This document shows positions 1 to 6,126 of a stretch of DNA of 6,389 nt, piece by piece. Source of the DNA: Clostridia bacterium (GTDB lineage Bacteria > Bacillota > Clostridia > Christensenellales > Borkfalkiaceae); the NCBI GenBank assembly GCA_017501125.1, contig JAFVXN010000024.1, positions 1 to 6,389 on the forward strand, written 5' to 3'. The notes beneath the pieces are model-generated. The model was not told where the DNA came from, made no database searches, and saw only the letters and a list, made by a program, of their open reading frames with translations. Position 1 is the stretch's first letter; each line of letters starts with the position of its first letter. Position numbers and translations under genes: made by a program.

Positions 1-26
1 AAGGAGCACGAGCACCTTTGACGGGA

Positions 27-96
27 GTGTACTAATGCGTACACGAGCGAAAAGGCGCACAGTGCGACGCAGTATTGCGACGTATTTTGTAGTCAG
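27..96. repeat. Interspersed repeat module, copy 1 (hairpin plus 30-base core)
   Basis: The module begins with a perfect 6-bp inverted repeat, GTGTAC (27-32) and GTACAC (39-44), around a 6-base loop. A 22-base linker containing GAGCGA follows, and then a core at 67-96. The core matches the one at 170-199 in 28 of 30 positions, and its first 22 bases (67-88) are identical. The same two-part order occurs in copy 2, with a linker 10 bases shorter. It resembles small interspersed, REP-like palindromic units found in bacterial intergenic regions, but I cannot assign it to a named family. No encoded protein is evident. Confidence 0.8.
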
Positions 97-140
97 GTCT
101 GCCGTAGGAAAATACAAGCAAGACAAGGCGTGGTAAGCGC

Positions 141-199
141 GCATACCGATAGTATGCAAGCGAGCCACAACGCAGTATTGCGACGTATTTTATAGGCAG
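141..199. repeat. Interspersed repeat module, copy 2 (hairpin plus 30-base core)
   Basis: The hairpin arms are GCATAC (141-146) and GTATGC (152-157) around a 5-base loop. They are followed by a 12-base linker with GCGAG and the core at 170-199. Relative to copy 1, the second and third stem pairs change from T-A and G-C to C-G and A-T, so base pairing is kept although the sequence changes. The core ends four bases before the last base of the stop codon of the TIGR04086-family gene (203-205, minus strand). The repeat therefore sits almost exactly at the 3' end of that gene, where it could act as a 3' stabiliser or terminator, or simply mark an insertion point. Confidence 0.8.
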
Positions 200-202
200 A
201 AA

Positions 203-586
203 TTATCTCTTTTTTACGTTGACGGCAACGACGCCCATCAATCCGCCCACGGCGACGAAGACTAACAGTTCCACCAAAATCAGCCACGACAACGAGAATC
301 CCCCGCCCAGCGCCGAGAAGGTGAGATAACCGAGCATGGAAAACAGCAACCCGCACACGCACCCTTTAATCAACCCCTTCTCTCCGCGCACGGACAGCAA
401 AACGCCGACGGCAAGCGCCACGCTCTTTAATACCTGCGTCACGATCGTCACTACGAGGTTGGAGGCAGGCACCCACTTCAAAACCACCGCGTAGATTGCC
501 ACCGATATTAGGCTGGCAAGCAACGCCACCGCCGTCCCCTTCACGACCTGAAAGGCGAAGTTGGACGATATATTTTCTTTATTCAT
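203..586 (-). CDS. TIGR04086 family (DUF3792, YrzE-like) small membrane protein
   Basis: This is a 127-residue, very hydrophobic protein with four predicted membrane helices at about residues 16-38, 42-66, 69-92 and 100-122, and a basic C-terminus (VNVKKR). Length, four-helix layout, the central segment SVRGEKGLIKGCVCGLL and position directly after yajC and tgt fit the TIGR04086/DUF3792 family. YrzE, encoded near tgt and yajC in Bacillus subtilis, is an example. The molecular function of the family is unknown. The neighbourhood suggests a membrane or Sec-related role, but that is inference. The start is placed at the Met at 586-584 because GGAGG (600-596) lies 9 bases upstream. A Met six codons earlier (604-602) opens the same frame but has only a badly spaced AGGA in front of it and lies inside a hairpin. 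The gap from yajC is 58 bases and shows no convincing promoter, so it is probably cotranscribed with yajC. Confidence 0.8.
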   Translation of the reverse strand: MNKENISSNFAFQVVKGTAVALLASLISVAIYAVVLKWVPASNLVVTIVTQVLKSVALAVGVLLSVRGEKGLIKGCVCGLLFSMLGYLTFSALGGGFSLSWLILVELLVFVAVGGLMGVVAVNVKKR

Positions 587-590
587 ACGA

Positions 591-624
591 AAAGCCCTCC
601 GCATTATCCTATGCGCAGGGCTTT
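591..624 (-). promoter_or_regulatory. Hairpin sequestering the Shine-Dalgarno of the TIGR04086 gene
   Basis: In minus-strand RNA, AAAGCCCT (624-617) pairs with AGGGCTTT (598-591), and CGCAT (615-611) pairs with ATGCG (604-600). A single G-G mismatch (616/599) separates the two stems, and a 6-base AGGATA loop caps the structure, giving 13 base pairs in all. The 3' arm contains the whole GGAGG ribosome binding sequence (600-596) of the next gene, whose ATG begins 5 bases after the stem. The structure should limit initiation at that gene relative to yajC unless it is opened. Because the 3' arm runs into TTTT (593-590), it could alternatively work as a weak intrinsic terminator or attenuator between the two genes. 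The pairing is visible in the sequence; the function is inferred. Confidence 0.7.
596..600 (-). promoter_or_regulatory. Ribosome binding site deciding the TIGR04086 gene start
   Basis: GGAGG on the minus strand, 9 bases before the ATG at 586. It supports the shorter of two in-frame starts, 127 rather than 133 residues. It lies entirely within the 3' arm of the hairpin at 591-624. Confidence 0.75.
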
Positions 625-644
625 GACATTATCCTAATTTTTAA

Positions 645-1103
645 TTATTCTTCCGTTTTTTCTTCTACGGGAGCAGCCTCTTCCACCTTTTCTTCAACGG
701 GTGCCTCTACCTTCTCTTCGGCAGGTTTTTCCGTCTTCTTGGGCGCTACTGCATCCGTCTGGTAAACGGCTTTCTTGTCGAACTTAAGATAGGACTTACC
801 GCTCGCTTCCGTACCCGTCTCCAACACGAACGTGTCGTCTTCGGGGCATACCTCTACGACGATACCGCAGATACCGCCGATCGTCTTGACCTTATTGCCA
901 GGTTGGATAGCGTCCAACGTGTCCTGTTGCTCCTGCTCTCTCTTCTTTTGGGAACGACGGCTGAAGATCATAAATACGACGACGACGATTGCAATCGCAC
1001 CAAAGATAATCCAAGTGCCCCATTGATCCCACCAAGTAGGCTCCGGCGTAGGGGTCGTAGCACCGCCTTCCGTGCCACCCGTTAATAAATTCCAAAAAAA
1101 CAT
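645..1103 (-). CDS. yajC: Preprotein translocase subunit YajC
   Basis: YajC is a small single-span membrane protein that associates with SecDF and the SecYEG translocon. The 152-residue product has a short N-terminal segment rich in Gly, Thr and Pro, one membrane helix at about residues 30-48, then the typical cytoplasmic core: RRSQKKREQEQQDTLDAI (49-66), QPGNKVKTIGGICGIV (67-82) and DDTFVLETG (89-97). These match the family pattern of a QKKREKEQ-type stretch, then PGDKVVTIGGI, then a DD-V-LE strand. It is longer than the usual 85-110 residues because of an acidic, repetitive tail (about 121-152) built from EEKVE and PVEEK units. A Met two codons upstream (1109) is in frame, but the Shine-Dalgarno AAGGAG (1116-1111) would then be one base from it. 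The Met at 1103 has a 7-base spacing and is preferred. A promoter lies just upstream. No secD or secF is in the window. Confidence 0.93.
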   Translation of the reverse strand: MFFWNLLTGGTEGGATTPTPEPTWWDQWGTWIIFGAIAIVVVVFMIFSRRSQKKREQEQQDTLDAIQPGNKVKTIGGICGIVVEVCPEDDTFVLETGTEASGKSYLKFDKKAVYQTDAVAPKKTEKPAEEKVEAPVEEKVEEAAPVEEKTEE

Positions 1104-1110
1104 AATCATT

Positions 1111-1116
1111 CTCCTT
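1111..1116 (-). promoter_or_regulatory. Ribosome binding site deciding the yajC start
   Basis: AAGGAG on the minus strand. It lies one base from the upstream ATG (1109-1107) and seven bases from the second ATG (1103-1101). Only the second spacing is normal, so the encoded protein should start MFFWNLL. Confidence 0.75.
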
Positions 1117-1131
1117 AATATTGATATCTCT

Positions 1132-1159
1132 ATTATATACTTTTTCCCGATTTTTGCAA
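1132..1159 (-). promoter_or_regulatory. Sigma-70/SigA-type promoter of yajC
   Basis: On the minus strand TTGCAA (1159-1154) is separated by 16 bases from a perfect TATAAT (1137-1132). The -35 matches the consensus at four of six positions and the -10 at six of six. The predicted start of transcription is near 1125, giving a leader of only about 20 bases that contains the yajC ribosome binding site. It would let yajC and the following TIGR04086 gene be expressed independently of the ABC-tgt transcript. Confidence 0.65.
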
Positions 1160-1170
1160 GCGTTTTTGAT

Positions 1171-1203
1171 AAAAAAGTGCTCGTTTTTGCCCGAAACGCA
1201 AAA
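1171..1203 (-). terminator. Possible weak terminator after tgt
   Basis: About 30 bases after the tgt stop codon, minus-strand TTTTGC (1203-1198) pairs with GCAAAA (1190-1185) around a 7-base loop. An overlapping alternative is CGTTT with AAACG. A run of six T follows at 1176-1171, but it is separated from the stem by about eight bases and the stem is AT-rich. It is the best terminator candidate between tgt and the yajC promoter, but a weak one, so read-through into yajC is plausible. Confidence 0.3.
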
Positions 1204-1231
1204 TTTTCACAGCCTTTTCATCAAAAAAGCG

Positions 1232-2362
1232 TCACCACTTGCCCTCGCCACCGTACTTTTCGTAGAAGTTCTTGACGTATTCCTTGACGTTGCCGTCCAA
1301 GATGGATTGTCGCAACCCTTTCATAAGTTTATGCAAAAAGGTGACGTTGTGCAGGCTGAGTAGCATAGCACCGTACATCTCGCCCGTGTTGATAAGATGG
1401 CGCAGATACGCCTTCGTATAGTTGCGACAGCAATAGCAATCGCACTCCTCGTCAAGCGGGGAAAAATCTTCCTTGAACTTGCCGTTGCGCACGACCACCC
1501 TGCCCTTGGAGGTCATTGCCGTACCGTTCCTTGCGATACGCGTCGCCAAGACGCAATCGAACATATCAATCCCGCGCAACGTACCCTCAATCAGGCAATC
1601 GGGCGAGCCGACGCCCATCAAATATCTAGGCACGTCGGTGGGCAATTTTTCCTGTAAAACGTCCAGCATCTCGTACATAAGAGGCTTGGGCTCTCCTACG
1701 GAGAGACCGCCGATGGCAATGCCGTGTTTGACGAAGGGCAACGTCCTATCCAAACTCTCCAAACGCAGGTCTTTATACATATTCCCCTGCACGATAGGAA
1801 AGAGGGCTTGCTCCTCTTTTTGGTGGAAGTTGTAGCACCTCTCCAACAACGCCGCAGTCCTAAGCATCGCACTCTTCGCCTGCCTATGGTCGTAGCCGTA
1901 TTCACTACATTCGTCGAACGCCATAATGATGTCGGCGCCGAGGTTTTGCTCCACCTGCATCGCCTTTTCGGGAGTGAAGAAATGTCTACTCCCGTCCACG
2001 GCAGAGGAGAATTGCACCCCGTCGTCCGTAATTTTGTTGAGTTTGCCAAGCGAGAAGACTTGGAACCCACCGCTATCCGTAAGGATAGGTCTGTCCCAGT
2101 TCATAAACTTATGCAATCCGCCTGCCTTCTTGACGATTTCGTCGCCAGGGCGCATATACAGGTGATAGGTGTTCGCCAAGATAATCTGTGACCCCGCCTC
2201 TTTTAAGTCACGCGGGAACATGCCCTTGACGGTCGCTTGCGTACCGACGGGCATATAGACGGGGGTTTCGATGTCCCCGTGCGGCGTGTGCAGAATCCCT
2301 GCCCGCGCACCCGTCTCAGGGTCCGTTTTGATTACCTCGAAAGAGAAAAATTCGTTGTTCAT
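1232..2362 (-). CDS. tgt: Queuine/preQ1 tRNA-ribosyltransferase (tRNA-guanine transglycosylase)
   Basis: Tgt exchanges guanine 34 in the anticodon of GUN tRNAs (Asp, Asn, His, Tyr) for preQ1 in the bacterial queuosine pathway. The 376-residue product has normal family length. Landmarks in order are: TDSGGFQVFSL with the substrate-binding Asp96; FDEC with Asp150; GGLSVGE at 218-224; GIDMFDCVLATRIARNGTA with the catalytic nucleophile Asp269; and the zinc site C307-x-C309-x2-C312 with His338. That spacing is identical to the E. coli C302/C304/C307/H333 site. No key residue is missing. It begins 7 bases after the last base of the preceding ABC gene and has only a weak GGA upstream at poor spacing, so translational coupling to that gene is likely. 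The usual queuosine partner queA is not in the window, and preQ1 supply genes are not visible either. Confidence 0.97.
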   Translation of the reverse strand: MNNEFFSFEVIKTDPETGARAGILHTPHGDIETPVYMPVGTQATVKGMFPRDLKEAGSQIILANTYHLYMRPGDEIVKKAGGLHKFMNWDRPILTDSGGFQVFSLGKLNKITDDGVQFSSAVDGSRHFFTPEKAMQVEQNLGADIIMAFDECSEYGYDHRQAKSAMLRTAALLERCYNFHQKEEQALFPIVQGNMYKDLRLESLDRTLPFVKHGIAIGGLSVGEPKPLMYEMLDVLQEKLPTDVPRYLMGVGSPDCLIEGTLRGIDMFDCVLATRIARNGTAMTSKGRVVVRNGKFKEDFSPLDEECDCYCCRNYTKAYLRHLINTGEMYGAMLLSLHNVTFLHKLMKGLRQSILDGNVKEYVKNFYEKYGGEGKW

Positions 2363-2368
2363 AAGCCG

Positions 2369-4348
2369 TTATTCCAATTCGAACGCACCCGTATACAACT
2401 GATAATAGGTGCCTTTTTGTTCGATGAGTTGTTCGTGAGTGCCGCGCTCGATAATCCTGCCTTTTTCCAACACCATAATCGCGTCGGAGTTGCGCACCGT
2501 CGAAAGCCTGTGCGCGATGACGAAGACCGACCTGCCTTTCATCAATTTGTCCATGCCGTCCGTGACCAAAGCCTCCGTACGGGTGTCGATAGAGGAGGTC
2601 GCCTCGTCCAAAATCATCGCAGGCGCGTCTGCTACAGCCGCCCTCGCAATAGACAGCAACTGCCTTTGCCCTTGCGAAAGGTTGGCGCCGTTGCCCGTCA
2701 GCATAGTTTCGTACCCGTTGGGCAAACGACGGATAAAGTCGTCCGCGTTGGCAAGACGCGCCGCCTCGATACACTCCTCGTCCGTAGCGTCCAACCTACC
2801 GTAGCGGATATTCTCCATGACCGTCCCCGTGAACAGATTGACGTCCTGCAACACGATGCCGAGCGACCTACGCAAATCCGCCTTTTTAATCTTATTGACG
2901 TTGATTCCGTCGTAGCGAATCTTGCCGTCGGCTATGTCGTAGAATCGGTTAATTAGGTTGGTAATCGTCGTCTTGCCCGCACCCGTGGCACCGACGAAAG
3001 CAATTTTTTGACCAGGTTTTGCATACAGCGTGACGTCGGTGAGCACCTGTTTTTCAGGCACGTAGCCAAAGTCCACCATATCCATCACGATATCGCCACG
3101 AAGGCGCGTATACGTCGTCGTGTCGTCCGCCTTGTGGTAATGTTTCCACGCCCAAACGCCCGTGCGCTCCTCCGTCTCCGTGAGGATACCGTCCACCTCT
3201 TTCGCGTTGACGAGGGTGACGTAGCCGTCGTCCGTCTCAGGCGTCTCGTCCATCAGCGTAAACACGCGCGACGCGCCCGCAAGCCCCATGGCAATCATCG
3301 AGACTTGCTGCGAGATTTGGTTGATAATCATCGAGAAGTTCCTAGACATACCGAGGAAAGGTACGATGACGCCAACCGTCACCAAGCCCCCGCCCACAAA
3401 GACGTTGTTAAACCCGTAGTTGGTCCAGCCCGTCAACATAAACAAGCCGCCGAAAATGGTCAAAAAGACGTAGTTGAAGTTGCCGATGTTGCCGATAATC
3501 GGCCCTAATACATTGCCGAAAATATGCGCCTTTTTGCTGTCGGAAAAAAGTTTTTCGTTGTATTCGTCGAATTTCTCTTTCGCCTCGTCCTCGTGCGTGA
3601 AGACTTTGACGACCTTTTGGCCTTTAATCATTTCCTCAACGAAACCTTCTTCTTTTGCCAGCGAGGTCTGTTGCGCAATCATATATTTCGCACTCCTACC
3701 GCCGATTTTCTTGACGACGAAGAACATCAGCACCGTAGATACCGCCACGACTAGGGAAAGCCAGAAACTGAACGTCAGCATCACGCAGATAGAGATGACC
3801 AGCGTCAAAACGTTGCTTAAAAGGGACGGGATACTCTGCCCGATCAACTGGCGAGTGGCGTCCGTATCGTTGGTATACGTACTCATAATTTCGCCGTGGG
3901 CGTGCGTATCGAAATACTTGATAGGGAGGGTCTGCATCTTGGCGAACATCTCCGTACGCAGGCGATACAAGAGCCCTTGCGTAATCGTCGCCATCAGTCG
4001 ATTGTAGAAGAAGGTGGCGAGGACGACGATGCCGTACATCCCGCCCATCAAAAGGATAAGCGCGGTAAGATCCCACGCCGCCGCCTCAAAACCCTGCGCT
4101 ATCCCTTTGGGGATAATGGTATCGATGAGCGTGTTCATAAACAGGGAAGATATCAAACTCCCCGACGAACTGATTAAGATGCATACGATTACGATAACAA
4201 TCTGCCAAGGATAGTACTTGAACGCCGTCTTTAACAATCTTCCCAGCGTGCCCTTTTTAATCATTCCTTTAGGAACGGGCATACCGCGTCCGCCACGCAT
4301 GGGCTTGATGGCGCGAGGTTTTTGCTCGAAGGTTTTTTCGTCAGCCAT
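2369..4348 (-). CDS. Heterodimeric ABC exporter subunit, TM288-like (catalytic NBD)
   Basis: This is a half-transporter of 659 residues that fuses a six-helix transmembrane domain (about 45-340) to an ATP-binding domain. Walker A is GATGAGKTT (453-461), the Q-loop Gln is 501, Walker B ends in catalytic Glu582 (ILDEATSSID), and the H-loop is His613 (IAHRLS), all intact. The signature at 556-561 is NLSQGQ, with Gln in place of the first Gly of LSGGQ. That is the pattern of the TM288-type subunit of heterodimeric exporters. The protein is longer than the usual 580 residues because of a basic, Gly/Pro-rich N-terminal extension (about 10-35) and an insertion of about 50 residues between helix 6 and the ATPase domain (about 373-420, containing GVWAWKHYHKADD). 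Both are, from memory, recurrent in Firmicute members. Its ATG overlaps the stop of the previous gene by one base (TAATG), behind a near-perfect ribosome binding site. The substrate is unknown; drugs, lipids or peptides are all possible. Confidence 0.92.
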   Translation of the reverse strand: MADEKTFEQKPRAIKPMRGGRGMPVPKGMIKKGTLGRLLKTAFKYYPWQIVIVIVCILISSSGSLISSLFMNTLIDTIIPKGIAQGFEAAAWDLTALILLMGGMYGIVVLATFFYNRLMATITQGLLYRLRTEMFAKMQTLPIKYFDTHAHGEIMSTYTNDTDATRQLIGQSIPSLLSNVLTLVISICVMLTFSFWLSLVVAVSTVLMFFVVKKIGGRSAKYMIAQQTSLAKEEGFVEEMIKGQKVVKVFTHEDEAKEKFDEYNEKLFSDSKKAHIFGNVLGPIIGNIGNFNYVFLTIFGGLFMLTGWTNYGFNNVFVGGGLVTVGVIVPFLGMSRNFSMIINQISQQVSMIAMGLAGASRVFTLMDETPETDDGYVTLVNAKEVDGILTETEERTGVWAWKHYHKADDTTTYTRLRGDIVMDMVDFGYVPEKQVLTDVTLYAKPGQKIAFVGATGAGKTTITNLINRFYDIADGKIRYDGINVNKIKKADLRRSLGIVLQDVNLFTGTVMENIRYGRLDATDEECIEAARLANADDFIRRLPNGYETMLTGNGANLSQGQRQLLSIARAAVADAPAMILDEATSSIDTRTEALVTDGMDKLMKGRSVFVIAHRLSTVRNSDAIMVLEKGRIIERGTHEQLIEQKGTYYQLYTGAFELE

Positions 4349-6108
4349 TACGCCTCACCTCCTTCGCTATTTTTGCCCTTGGTCTGCACCTCGTACGTCT
4401 CGCGATAGATGTCGCTCTCTTGCATCAGCGTCTCATGATTGCCACAGGCGACGATCTTGCCACCGTCCATAATGAGGATTTTGTCCGCGTGTTCGACGGA
4501 GGCGACGCGTTGAGCGATAATAATCTTGGTCGTATCGGGAATCTCTTCCTTGAACGCCTGTCTTATCATCGCATCCGTGCGCGTATCGACGGCACTGGTA
4601 CTGTCGTCAAGGATAAGGATTTTCGGTTTCCTAAGCAAGGCACGCGCGATGCAAAGACGTTGCTTTTGTCCACCCGAAACGTTGGTACCGCCCTGTTCGA
4701 TATAAGTATCGTATCCGTCGGGGAAGGTCTTGATGAATTCGTCCGCGCAGGCAAGTTTGCACACACGCTCCAACTCCTCGTCGGTGGCGTTTTCGTCACC
4801 CCAACGCAGGTTTTCTTTGATCGTACCCGAGAAAAGCACGTTCTTTTGCAGGACGATAGACACCTCTTTTCTCAGCGCGTCGAGGTCGTATTCTCTCACG
4901 TCCACGCCCCCTACCGACACGCTCCCTTCCGTCACGTCGTAAAGACGGGGGATAAGTTGTATAAGCGTCGTCTTAGAGGAACCCGTGCCACCGAGTATCC
5001 CCACCGTCTCGCCTGATTTTATCTCTAAGTCGACGTCTTGCAAAGCGTACGCCTTGGCTGCGGCAGAATACTTAAAGGATACGTCCTTAAAGCAAATGCT
5101 ACCGTCGGCGACCTCCGTCTTCCCGTTTTCGGGGCTGACGACGTCCGACTCCTCTTCCAGCACTTCCGCGATACGTCTGCCCGATTCTAAGGACATGGAA
5201 ATCATCACGAAGACCATCGAGAACATCATGAGCGCAGACAAAATCTGTACCCCGTAGGTAATGAGCGCGGAAAGTTCGGTCGGGACGAAATCCCCGCCTG
5301 CACCGTTGTCCATAATCAGTTTTGCACCGAAGAAGGAAATAATCAGCACTGCAAGGTTGATAAACAAGGTCATCATAGGCGCATTGAGGGCGAGGATTTT
5401 TTCCGCCTTCGTAAAGTCCTTCCTGACGTCGTCCGCCGCCTTTTCGAATTTTTCCGTCTCGTGTTTTTCTCTCACGAAAGATTTGACGACGCGGATACCG
5501 CTGACGTTTTCTTGTACGGAATTGTTAAGGGCGTCGTATTTTTTGAAAATCTTCTTAAACAGTGGCATCGCATAGCGTACGATTAAGAAAATCAACACCC
5601 CGAGGACGGGCACTACGCATACGAAAATCCACGCAAGATTAGGATTGATGACAAAACTCATCGCAATCGCAAAAATGAACTGCAAGGGCACGCGGATAGC
5701 GATACGAAGGCACATTTGGAACGCCTGTTGTACGTTGGTGACGTCCGTCGTCATACGCGTGACCAGCGACGAAGACGAGAACTTATCCACGTTGCCGAAC
5801 GAGAATTTCTGCACCCGATAGAACATATCGTGACGCAAGTTCTTCGCAAAACCGCAACTTGCCGTCGCCGCGAATTTCCCTGCAAGCCCCCCTGCCGTCA
5901 TAGACACCGCCGCAAGACAGAGCAAAATAGCGGCGTACGTCAAAATATGCGTCATCGCCCCATCTCCCGTCAGCGCGCTCTCGTTAATCATTTGAGACAT
6001 AAAGAAGGGAATCAAACACTCGCAAAACGCCTCCACCGCCATCAAAATCGGGGTGACGATTGCAGGTTTTTTATATTCCCTTACGCTTTTAAGTAAAGTT
6101 TTTACCAT
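4348..6108 (-). CDS. Heterodimeric ABC exporter subunit, TM287-like (degenerate NBD)
   Basis: This 586-residue half-transporter has membrane helices at about 15-41, 52-80, 132-155, 158-181, 243-266 and 279-305, then an ATP-binding domain. Walker A is GGTGSSKTT (373-381), the Q-loop Gln is 421 and the signature NVSGGQ (476-481) is canonical. Walker B reads ILILDDSTSAVD, so the catalytic Glu is replaced by Asp502, and the H-loop His is replaced by Gln533 (IAQRVAS). The same Asp/Gln pair occurs in TM287 of the structurally known TM287/288 exporter. It should therefore form the degenerate site with the LSQGQ signature of its partner, while its own good signature completes the partner's catalytic site. 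The start follows AGGAG (6119-6115) by 6 bases, and an in-frame stop just upstream excludes a longer start. It is the first gene of the transcript starting near 6160. The substrate cannot be read from the sequence. Confidence 0.93.
   Translation of the reverse strand: MVKTLLKSVREYKKPAIVTPILMAVEAFCECLIPFFMSQMINESALTGDGAMTHILTYAAILLCLAAVSMTAGGLAGKFAATASCGFAKNLRHDMFYRVQKFSFGNVDKFSSSSLVTRMTTDVTNVQQAFQMCLRIAIRVPLQFIFAIAMSFVINPNLAWIFVCVVPVLGVLIFLIVRYAMPLFKKIFKKYDALNNSVQENVSGIRVVKSFVREKHETEKFEKAADDVRKDFTKAEKILALNAPMMTLFINLAVLIISFFGAKLIMDNGAGGDFVPTELSALITYGVQILSALMMFSMVFVMISMSLESGRRIAEVLEEESDVVSPENGKTEVADGSICFKDVSFKYSAAAKAYALQDVDLEIKSGETVGILGGTGSSKTTLIQLIPRLYDVTEGSVSVGGVDVREYDLDALRKEVSIVLQKNVLFSGTIKENLRWGDENATDEELERVCKLACADEFIKTFPDGYDTYIEQGGTNVSGGQKQRLCIARALLRKPKILILDDSTSAVDTRTDAMIRQAFKEEIPDTTKIIIAQRVASVEHADKILIMDGGKIVACGNHETLMQESDIYRETYEVQTKGKNSEGGEA
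4355..4364 (-). promoter_or_regulatory. Near-perfect ribosome binding site of the second ABC gene
   Basis: AAGGAGGTGA on the minus strand, a full match to the 16S anti-Shine-Dalgarno, 6 bases before the ATG at 4348. It is embedded in the last codons (Ser-Glu-Gly-Gly-Glu-Ala) of the first ABC gene. With the TAATG stop-start overlap it should keep the two subunits at matched levels. Confidence 0.85.
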
Positions 6109-6126
6109 ACTGTTCTCCTACGCGTG

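Larger units (their letters stand above)
1..202. other. Gene-free, repeat-rich intergenic region
   Basis: No credible coding region is visible here. Short open frames on the minus strand consist of low-complexity Arg-rich peptides read through repeats and through the antisense of the neighbouring gene. The stretch holds two copies of a repeat module (listed separately), a tandem GAGCAC duplication at 4-15, and a 7-base AAAATAC at 109-115 that is complementary to the GTATTTT in both repeat cores (82-88 and 185-191). It lies immediately downstream of the TIGR04086-family gene, so it could form part of that transcript's 3' end. I see no classical GC-hairpin-plus-U-tract terminator in it. The next gene to the left is outside the window. 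Confidence 0.75.

Noticed and set aside
67..199. CRISPR-like pair of repeats
   Set aside because: There are only two copies, the gap of about 73 bases is far too long for a spacer and itself carries a hairpin, and no cas gene is present.
93..362. Minus-strand open frame crossing the repeat region and the TIGR04086 gene
   Set aside because: It overlaps a supported membrane-protein gene in another frame, encodes an Arg-rich low-complexity peptide through the repeats, and has no good ribosome binding site.
602..604. Upstream Met as start of the TIGR04086-family protein
   Set aside because: It lies inside a stable hairpin, has no properly spaced Shine-Dalgarno, and the extra six residues are not hydrophobic or family-like. 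The Met at 586 has GGAGG 9 bases upstream.
587..644. Separate promoter for the TIGR04086 gene
   Set aside because: A GGATAAT lies near 630 on the minus strand, but no acceptable -35 is found 16-18 bases upstream.
1107..1109. Upstream Met as start of YajC
   Set aside because: The AAGGAG sequence ends one base before it, too close for initiation. The next in-frame ATG has a 7-base spacing.
2237..2956. 239-codon plus-strand open frame antisense to the tgt start and the second ABC gene
   Set aside because: It is the reverse frame of two strongly supported genes. Its product is Arg/His/Val-rich with no recognisable motif, as expected from antisense reading of this codon usage.
4420..5016. 198-codon plus-strand open frame antisense to the first ABC gene
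   Set aside because: It lies wholly opposite the conserved ATPase domain, with no family resemblance and no independent ribosome binding site or promoter seen.
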